A stretch of DNA of 64,000 bases from Prototheca cutis (lineage: Eukaryota; Chlorophyta; Trebouxiophyceae; Chlorellales; Chlorellaceae), in assembly GCA_002897115.2 (NCBI GenBank), contig BCIH01000007.1:1130357-1194356 (forward strand), given 5' to 3'. The translations under genes were made by a program, and so were the position numbers. Positions 56,829-64,000 of this stretch are shown here, piece after piece. Position 1 is the stretch's first letter; every line of letters starts with the position of its first letter. Under the pieces are notes generated by a model that did no database searches, was not told where the DNA came from, and saw nothing but the letters and a program-made list of their open reading frames with translations.

Positions 56829-56970
56829 CGGCGATGTGGCCGGAGTGATAAGACCATGCTAGCCGAATCTCTCATGGGGATCATGCGCCTTGGCGATGCG
56901 GCCTGAGATACAGTATTCACGTCCATGTACGGCTAGCAACGCAGATTACAACGTGGTGTGGCGCAGAAAT

Positions 56971-58115
56971 ATGGCTGCGCAGGAAGAAGCGCAGCAGCAG
57001 CAAACGGGGCTTGACGCCCGCGTCAGGTACTTGGAGGACGTAGACAATCGGAGGTTCGATCTGGAAGATGAGCTCGAGGACAAGATCTACTTGCTGAAGG
57101 CGGAATACAAGAAAAAGTTTGGTGCGTTGAGAGCCCTGCATGCAGCTGGCCATCTACTTGGACGGCTCTAGCAAACTCGGCACACTCCAGGGCTTGCCAG
57201 CCCAAGCTGGCCTGCCCTTATTCCTGTGCTGTGTGGTGCCCAGGCCAGTCAGGGACGTGGGAACAGACCCAAGNCGCTCCCTTCATGCTCGTCCCATACA
57301 GAAACCCTGCACAAGCAGCTGTGTGANGCCGTGAGTGGCAACCGTGTTGTTGTCAACGGCAAGGTCGTGGAGCCCCGGGGCAGCAAGGGCAAGCAGCGGG
57401 GCATCCCAGATTTCTGGCTCAAGGCTTTACAGAGGCACCCTGAAATTGATGACCTGGTGCGTGGCGGGTATGGGACGCCGGCGGTCATTGGCGGCTGGGG
57501 GAATGAGCAGGGCGGTGTGTGGGGGTGTTTGGAGTCTGCTGGGCCTTGGGCCACTGAAGCACCGACGGCTGCACTGGCCCTGCAACCGGGACAGCTGTCC
57601 CACCCAGCACTACACTCTCACTGGACCTCTATCCAACACCATCCCGCACCCACGCAGATAACGGGTCGGGATGCAGAGGTGCTCAAGTACCTGACCGGCA
57701 TCTCCAAAGAAGATCCGGAGCCCAGCGACGTCGAGTGCATGCTTGGATGCAGAGAGGTTCCGGAGGATCACGAGGTGCGGTACACGCATGGACCATGGGA
57801 GCGCCAGAGCCAGGAGGGGCATGGAGAACAGCTGTGACTGTGTTCTGTCCGCAACGGCATCCGGGGGGGCCCAGGGAGGCACCGGCATGACATCACTCTG
57901 AACCCAGAGCAATGGGTCCACCGAGGCCAGTTCGACCTTCACCCGCCCTCTTTCCCCTGCAGATCAAACACTTTGTGTTGTATTTTGCCAAAAACCCCTT
58001 CTTCACCAACGAAAAGTTGATCAAGACACTCATCTCGTACAGGGGATTGCATGAGCGTCGCACACGATACGGCAACTTAGGTGTGTGTGGGCGGCGGGTG
58101 GACCCGAATTTGTAC

Positions 58116-58146
<31 letters not shown>

Positions 58147-58509
58147 TTTGGGGGGGGGGGGGGGATTCCAGCAGCCAACCTTCGTGGTGCACCCCTGCAA
58201 CCAGCGGCCCCCATCCCGTGGATGCTGCCGCGTGCAGGTTGTGTTATCAAGTGGAAATCGCCGGCCAGGAACGTGATGATCAAGGTGGTGAAGCTCCAGA
58301 ACCAGAGCAGCGTCGCTGCCCCGACCAAGGAGGTGCCGGTGGCGTCATTCTTTACGTTTTTCGATGATCCCACGCCACACGCGGACAGGACCCAGCAGTG
58401 GATGCACCAGAAAATGAATTACGACCTGAAGATTATCCGCATCCTGACCGACATCTGCGCTCGCCCGGTGGAGAGCTACATGGGCGTGCTTCCCCCGGAT
58501 CTCTCGTGA
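56971..58509 (+). CDS. NAP1-family histone chaperone, array copy 6 (tail frameshifted)
   Basis: Exons are about 56971-57120, 57302-57457, 57658-57774, 57962-58078 and 58240-58509. The N-terminus has MAAQEEAQQQQTGLDARVRY and LLKAEYKKKFG. The core has IPDFWLKALQRHPE, ITGRDAEVLKYLTGI, LYFAKNPFFTNEKL, IKWKSPARNVMIKVVK and VPVASFFTFFDD. After ICARPVESYMGVLPPDLS a TGA ends the frame. In the +1 frame immediately after it lies REDSCTNKDEEEEEQEGSNS, clearly the former acidic tail, so a small indel has cut it off. The WYTG motif is also changed (SYMG). This looks like an early step of decay, or a gene shortened to the core. Its fourth intron carries the ATTT/T-run/G-run tract at 58119-58164. Two undetermined bases occur in exon 2 and its flank. 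Confidence 0.8.
58119..58164. repeat. ATTT repeat, T-run and G-run in intron
   Basis: Several TTTA units, then about ten T, then about fourteen G. It lies in the fourth intron of NAP1 copy 6, close to the final exon, and resembles the tracts at 3568, 19127 and 24487. Confidence 0.9.
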
Positions 58510-59001
58510 GGACAGCTGCACAAACAAGGACGAGGAGGAGGAGGAGCAGGAGGGCAGTAACAGCGGCGCGCCTCGCGGGTTGGCCTGCACAGCAGGGTTC
58601 AAGGGCTGCTCGTCAGCCGACACCTGAAGCAAGCTGCCTGCTGCCACTCAAAGGGGGGGGGGACTGTCACCCGGGTGTGCAACGCACGTTGGCCAATGCC
58701 ACTGTGGCCTGGCCATGACCTGCACTGTGGAGGGGCTGGCAGTCCTCGCGACAACGTGCTCTTGAGATGACCTGTGTTGCATTCGCCTGGTGGACACCGG
58801 CAGGCACACACCCCCAGCATTGCATGGCCAGCCCCTGTCCCTTTGTGATCAGCCAGGCGGTCCGCAGAAAACGAGTCACAACATGTCGTCATGCACCGGA
58901 ACAAGAGCTACGGGTGGTTGGCACTATGAGTGATCAAAGTCAAGGCAAGCGCAAACCAGGACGAGTGAATGGCACCCAATCATCAATCACATTGTACCAT
59001 G

Positions 59002-59592
59002 CAGGGCAACAATAATGCAACCAGCTCAGCCAGCACCAGCGTCACATCACCCTGGGAGTTGCTGGGCATCACTGGTGGCCGAAAATTGTGACCCCCCACA
59101 GGGCAAGAGGAAGGTGGACCGCCTCAATGATGGACCACCTCAATTCCCTTCCCAGGGAAGGGAAGGAGCCCCGGGGTTCCCACCCCCAGTTGGGAAGGCT
59201 ATAACCCCCAGGATGGATGAATGGATGTTCATCAGCACTGCGGCGGTGGAAGCACAGAGGCCACTGGCCGGTCTTCCGCAGGCTCTGCACGATGTGCCTC
59301 ATGTTCAGACACGCCATCAAGTCTCCGTTCCAGAGACGATGCTCGCCATTCGGAGGGCGGCACTCCTCGTTGGTGCAGCGCAGCAGCCCATGGCACACCA
59401 CCTCGGGCGTCTGCTCCCTGTAGTGCAGGCGTGGATTGGGCACCTGTCCTGCTGCCAGGAAGGAACCCAACCCAATCACCTGAGCGACGCGGCAAGGGAA
59501 TGCGGTCCAACAGGCATTTTGTTTGGGAGACATGCCCTTGCTGTGTAGGTGGGAGTCGACGGATCTCAGAAAGGTGTCGTCATTTTCTGCCG
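59002..59592 (-). mobile_element. Short (0.59 kb) Fanzor-element derivative with remnant zinc ribbon
   Basis: In minus orientation the element starts near 59592 with the left-end sequence (GACCGGCAGAAAATGACG, a degraded start). It keeps the first 130 bases of the full element, then jumps into REQTPEVVCHGLLRCTNEEC of the zinc-ribbon region, and continues to the normal right end at 59002. The RuvC-III motif is changed from WNRDLMA to WNGDLMA. The N-lobe, linker, RuvC-I and RuvC-II are absent. It sits 275 bp upstream of NAP1 copy 7, just before the shared promoter block. Right-end stem-loop 1 is present; stem-loop 2 has mismatches. Confidence 0.85.
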
Positions 59593-59685
59593 GTCAGGTA
59601 CAGAGCCATGCACATTCGGTGAGTGGCTCGACGATAACAAGGGTATCTCCAGGACCCGTCTGCACAATGATCCGTTCGTTTAGAC

Positions 59686-59737
59686 TTTCCAATCTTCGCG
59701 GCGAGGGGACTGGTGAGACGGCTGGGTCGGGGACAGT
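59686..59737 (+). promoter_or_regulatory. Shared upstream block of NAP1 array (copy 7)
   Basis: CTTTCCAATCTTCGCGGCGAG followed by a shortened GGGACTGGTGAGACG and CTGGGTCGGGGACAG, 181 bases before the ATG of copy 7. It survives beside the adjacent Fanzor derivative. Confidence 0.5.
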
Positions 59738-59866
59738 GATCAGCTCGGCATGCGGGTCCCTTTGCTTGATAGGGATCATGCGCCTCGGCGGCGCGGTGTG
59801 AGATGACGTTCGCACGTCCATGCACTAATTCCAACACATATTACAAACAGGTTGGGGCTCAGGACA

Positions 59867-61484
59867 ATGGCTGGGCGGCGGGCGCGACAGAGGGGGGGTT
59901 GCCCCGAGGTGGCATACTTGGAGCCGCTGGTCTTCGGCAAATACAAACTGGAGGACGAGCTCAAGCAGAAGATCGCGCAGCTTGAAACAAATTACAAGGC
60001 GAAATATGGTGAGTGACGTCCTTGCATGCCCCGAACACTCCTGGCGGAAGCCGCAAGTACCGGGGACCATGGACGTAAGACGGGAGCCAAGGCTTCCCAG
60101 GGCGTCCATTTCTGCCCAGTGCAGACTTGGCTCTTGACGACAGTATGTCGAGACCCAGATCCCTCACGCCATGTCTCTGTTTGCATCCTGTGCAGAGGTC
60201 CTGGACAAGGAGCTGCGTGACATCGTGAGCGGCAAGCTTGACGTGGTCGATGGCAAGGTCGTGGAGCCTACCGGCGACAGGGTTGATGCATGTGGCATCC
60301 CCGGATTTTGGCTCAAAGCTCTCCAGACACATCCTGAGATCCAGAAGATGGTGTGTTGCGGGGTGACGCCATGTCTCTCCTGGAGGGAAGAGCAGAGGAG
60401 GGGTGGGACAGCCGAGCGCCGTCGTACGAGGGTTTTGGGGAGCCGCGCGGAGACGTTGCAGCTGATCCCATGACCAGGACAGCTGTCTCATGCAGCGCCG
60501 TGTGCCCCTCACCCACCATCACTGTGAATCCACACAGATAACGGAGCGGGACGCAAAGGTGCTCAAGTACCTGACCAGCATTACCAACCCAGATGCGGAC
60601 GTCAGGGAGGCACTGGCCTTCTATAACATTTCCGGCCATCCTGAAGACTACAAGGTGTGGTGCAGCGGTGCACACACCGCAGCTGGGCGGTGGCATGGTG
60701 GTGGACAGCTGTGACTGTGTCCTGTACACGAGGGCGTGCCCGCATGGCGCGAGGGCTGGCAGGGCCCCCACCGCCTTGTCCCGAGGCGTGAGCTCCCATT
60801 CACCGGCCAGCTCGCCATTCATCCCCTCCACATTCACCTTAGGCACAATTACTGGAGTTTCATTTTTCGGGCAACCCCTTTTTCAGCAACGAGAAGTTGG
60901 GCAAGTTGATCGTGACCGGCGATGATGTTGAAGGAGACCTCATGCCCGTACACACCTCAGGTTCGTGATTGTTGAGTAGGGGTGCACGGTCAGCCATCCA
61001 GGACGTTCATGCATGTCCTCACAGGTGGTCCCTGCCTTCCCTCCCTCACCAACCTCCCTCTGGCCGCNGGCCATGTTCAGGGTTCTTGATTTACTGGAAG
61101 TCACCGTCCAAGAAGGTGACTGTCAGGGTGATGAGGAAGAAGAGCAAGGACAAGAGGCGTCCCGCACAAACCAAGGAGGTACCCGTGGACTCGTTCTTCA
61201 ACTTTTTTGTGGATTCTTTCAGGGACCAACCCAGGAGTCCACGCTCGGACAAGCGCTGGGTGCGGCATAATATTATAAGGGACAGGAAGATCGCAGGCAT
61301 CCTGACCGACATTTGTGCCCACCCGATTGACTGGTACACGGGCAAGGCACTCCTGGACTATGACGAGCAAGGCACCAAGCTTGGTGAGGCTGAGCATGAC
61401 TCAAGCGATGACTACACCGAAGAGGAGGACGACGACAGTGAGGAGAGCAGCAGCGACAATAGCGCTGGTCCAGGCCGCCTGTGA
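59867..61484 (+). CDS. NAP1-family histone chaperone, array copy 7
   Basis: Exons are about 59867-60009, 60195-60350, 60538-60654, 60845-60958 and 61080-61484. The N-terminus is MAGRRARQRGGCPEVAYLEP, then QLETNYKAKYG. The core has IPGFWLKALQTHPE, ITERDAKVLKYLTSI, LEFHFSGNPFFSNEKL, IYWKSPSKKVTVRVMRKK, VPVDSFFNFFVDS and CAHPIDWYTGKALLDYD. An acidic tail EEEDDDSEESSSDNSAG ends at PGRL, so no CaaX box remains. The frame is intact and the WYTG motif is conserved, so it is probably functional. The acidic tail is shorter than in copy 2. Confidence 0.9.
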
Positions 61485-62303
61485 CACCCCCTTAACCCCN
61501 GGTAGCCCATTCTTGGCCGGGGCCATCAAGCCAAGCGCCGGGCGACATGCAGGACTGCAGGCAGATGTGACTGCGTGGCGGGCTGTGCCACAACCGGACG
61601 GCAATAAAGAGTTGACGGTTGCTGTGCCTGACGTCTCCTGGGCCATTCCATTGATAATGCTGGCAGATGGCCGGGGCTGCCTCATCCTCTCGATCATATG
61701 TACCTTGCACACTTGGCAGCTGGCGTGCCCGCGCGTGCGTGCAAGAGTCGAANCATGGCAGCCAAGGCCTGGGGATTTGCACGGCGGCTTGATGGAACAC
61801 CCCTCAGCCATTTTCAGAAGTCACCATGCCCAGTGCCCCATACTATTGCCTGGAAACACTCCCGGCTCTACGTGACGATGTTACAACAGGAGCAAGATAC
61901 ATGCATTGCATGCATAGGATGGACCGTGCATGCGGGGGACGAGGTGCTGTGCTGAAACGATGCCGTCGCCGGTCGGTGTGGGGAGTCTAGCAATCTGGAG
62001 ACTGTGCTCGCTTAGCCCGAAAGCAATGATGACACTGCAAAACCAACAGGGTGAATGTCGCAAAACGTAGCTTAGCTCATTGGGAAAACAGCCCGTAGGC
62101 GCAGGCCATGCAGCGCGAGTTGAGATCACTTGGTGGTTTCAAGGCGGGGATGTATTGTCATGTGGCTCGTCGGCGTCACCTCGTGTACCGACTCGCTAAC
62201 TCGCAGTCTTTCACCGCGATCCTGTTCGATTGTATCCGGTGGATATGTCTACCATTCACAAGACCATATGACATTATACTCTGTTGGATAAGACACCATT
62301 TCT
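61485..62303. other. Intergenic, no recognisable gene
   Basis: 3' flank of NAP1 copy 7 and upstream region of the valyl-tRNA synthetase gene. It contains two undetermined bases (61500 and near 61753). Frames are short and unrelated to known proteins. Confidence 0.45.
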
Positions 62304-62750
62304 TTGGCCGTGCCGCCAGCAACCGGCATGCCTCCCGGGCCTGCCCGGGTTGGGTGCCTGCGGCACCTGCATGCATGGAGGCCGCTACTCTGTCGCCGGG
62401 GTGGGGTTTTCCGGAGCAGCCCCCCTGGTTTCTGGCAATGGAGTGCAGTGACATCTGCCTCCGTACTGCGCCATCGGACGCTTGCCAATGGGGCAACCTT
62501 CTCCCAGCCTGGCCTGAGTGAGCAGCTGGTGCACTGGATGCAGGAGGATCCCCAGAGCAGCGCATGGCGTTGCTTGAGCATTGATGGCACTGCAACCGTG
62601 CCTTCCTCTTCTATNTCTGCTGCAGGACAAAGGTCGACTGAGCTGCCCAAGTCTTTTGACCCCAGCGGGAGCGAGGAGCACATCTACGCATGGTGCGTGG
62701 ACGAGGGGTTGAAGACAGGGTGGCAAGTTTTGGTGGTGGTGGTGGTGATG

Positions 62751-62784
<34 letters not shown>

Positions 62785-64000
62785 CTCCACACGTTATCAG
62801 GCTGGTACCATTCCCATGATCCTTCGTGTAACTCGGCTTCCCCTACTCGGGCTCCCTCTCTTTGTCTAGGTGGGAGTCGAGCGGCCACTTCAAACCGGCG
62901 GCGACGGACACGGGTGTCCCCCCATTTGTGATGGCCATGCCACCTCCCAATGTGACAGGGCGACTGCACATGGGCCATGCCATGTTTGTGACGCTGCAGG
63001 ATGTGCTGGCTCGCTTCCACCGTCTCCGCGGCCGTGCCGTTCTCTGGCTGCCAGGCACCGACCACGCTGGCATTGCCACCCAGGTTGGTGGGTGGGTGGG
63101 TGCTGGGGTGCACGGGAGGGGAGTGAAGAGGACAATGGATACTAGGGATGAACCAGCAGCAGCAGGACGACTCCTCACACCCCGCTCCCCACCACAACAG
63201 ATGGCGGTGGAGAAGGAACTGGCGACACAGGGCGAGAGCCGGCAGGCTCTGGGTCGCGAAGCCTTTGAGCGTCGGGTGTGGGCTTGGAAGGAGGAGTGTG
63301 GTGGCGCGATTACACGCCAACTGCGGCGGCTGGGCGCCAGCTGTGACTGGGACCGTGAACGCTTCACGCTGGACGCCGGGCTCAGCGCTGCGGTGGCCGA
63401 AGCATTTTCCCGCTTGGCCAGCAAGGGCCTGGTGTACCGGGGGGCCTACATGGTCAACTGGTCACCGGGGCTCTGCACGGCCGTCAGCGACCTCGAAGTG
63501 GAGTACGTGGAAGAGGAGGGGATGCTTTACTACTTTAAATACCCACTATCAGGTATGTTTGTGTGTGTGTGGGGGGGGGGTTGTGGCGGGGGGAGATATT
63601 TGTAACTGTCATTGCGGTTGCGGGCAGGCATCCAGAGACACTCGCACACATATGTGCCTCCAAACCCCATCGACCCTGCCGGATGTTTACAAATTCAGGC
63701 ACAGCAAACAGCTGCGGGGATGCAGAATACCTGCCCATTGCCACCACCCGCCCTGAAACCATCTTGGGTGACACGGCAGTGGCAGTGCACCCTGATGATC
63801 CCCGCTTCCGCCATTTCATCGGGCGGGAGGTGGAGGTCCCTCTGCTGGGCCGCCGTATCCCCGTCATCGGCGACACCTACGTCGAAATGGAATTTGGCAC
63901 AGGAGCTCTCAAGATCACACCAGGTGTGTGTGGGCTGATGGGTGTCCCGTTGGGTGCTGATGTGGCAAGCAGGGAGGGCAGCCTTCTCGGCTCCACCCAG
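62304..64000 (+). CDS. Valyl-tRNA synthetase, organellar/bacterial type (5' part)
   Basis: Class I synthetase charging tRNA-Val, truncated by the window edge. Clear exons: 62625-62692 ([19 protein letters not shown]), 62870-63083, 63201-63552 and 63699-63923. They hold [20 protein letters not shown], then the HIGH-type motif [44 protein letters not shown] and [20 protein letters not shown] follow. The last exon holds [20 protein letters not shown], the start of the editing domain, and then [12 protein letters not shown]. These are diagnostic of ValRS rather than LeuRS or IleRS. The frame is open back to an ATG at 62304, which could encode an organelle presequence, but the true start and first exon are uncertain. 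Organellar rather than cytosolic use is inferred from the bacterial-like wording. Confidence 0.88.
62751..62783. repeat. GT microsatellite
   Basis: About sixteen GT units in an intron of the valyl-tRNA synthetase gene. Confidence 0.95.

Overview
The window is nuclear DNA of a GC-rich green alga, probably a core chlorophyte of the Chlorella/Trebouxiophyceae type. Genes are dense, lie on both strands and are split by many short GT-AG introns. The cargo is eukaryotic and photosynthetic: plastid ferredoxin, plastid ribosomal protein L6, plastid glycerol-3-phosphate acyltransferase, a fused HPPK/DHPS folate enzyme, cytosolic ribosomal P2, the spliceosomal protein PHF5A, a mitoribosomal mS23-like protein and COX5b. 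No prokaryotic operons, rRNA or tRNA genes were recognised. The lineage is inferred from gene content and base composition.  Layout. 1.5-4.6 kb: COX5b (+) and an Elp6-like protein (-). 4.7-8.1 kb: a complete mobile element encoding a Fanzor protein, the eukaryotic relative of TnpB, an RNA-guided RuvC nuclease family. 8.3-24.3 kb: L6, an SSX2IP/Msd1-like coiled-coil protein, P2, a PRCC-family protein, ferredoxin, GPAT, a YjbQ-family protein and mS23. 24.5-33 kb: sparser, with a small secreted protein, an unrecognised multi-exon gene, a 0.34-kb Fanzor-element derivative and a membrane protein. 33.5-39 kb: HPPK-DHPS, PHF5A and a KIAA0930-family protein. 40.1-42.3 kb: a 2.1-kb deleted Fanzor element. 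42.4-61.5 kb: a tandem array of seven NAP1-family histone-chaperone genes, interrupted by a fossil of a second Fanzor/TnpB lineage (48.1-48.6 kb) and a 0.59-kb Fanzor derivative (59.0-59.6 kb). 62.3-64 kb: the 5' part of an organellar-type valyl-tRNA synthetase, cut by the window edge.  Two systems stand out. The first is the Fanzor family. One full-length element carries all three RuvC acidic residues and a zinc ribbon. Three derivatives of decreasing size keep the ends but lose the nuclease core. The right end holds two stem-loops, both recognisable in at least three of the four copies, and is a strong candidate for the guide (omega) RNA. The second is the NAP1 array. Seven copies share a five-exon layout, and five of them share an upstream sequence block about 180-205 bp before the ATG. 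Their C-terminal tails differ sharply: two end in a CaaX-like box, one has a GPQGG-repeat tail, one is frameshifted before its acidic tail, one lacks the tail and one is a pseudogene. The Fanzor derivatives lie immediately upstream of the first and last array members.
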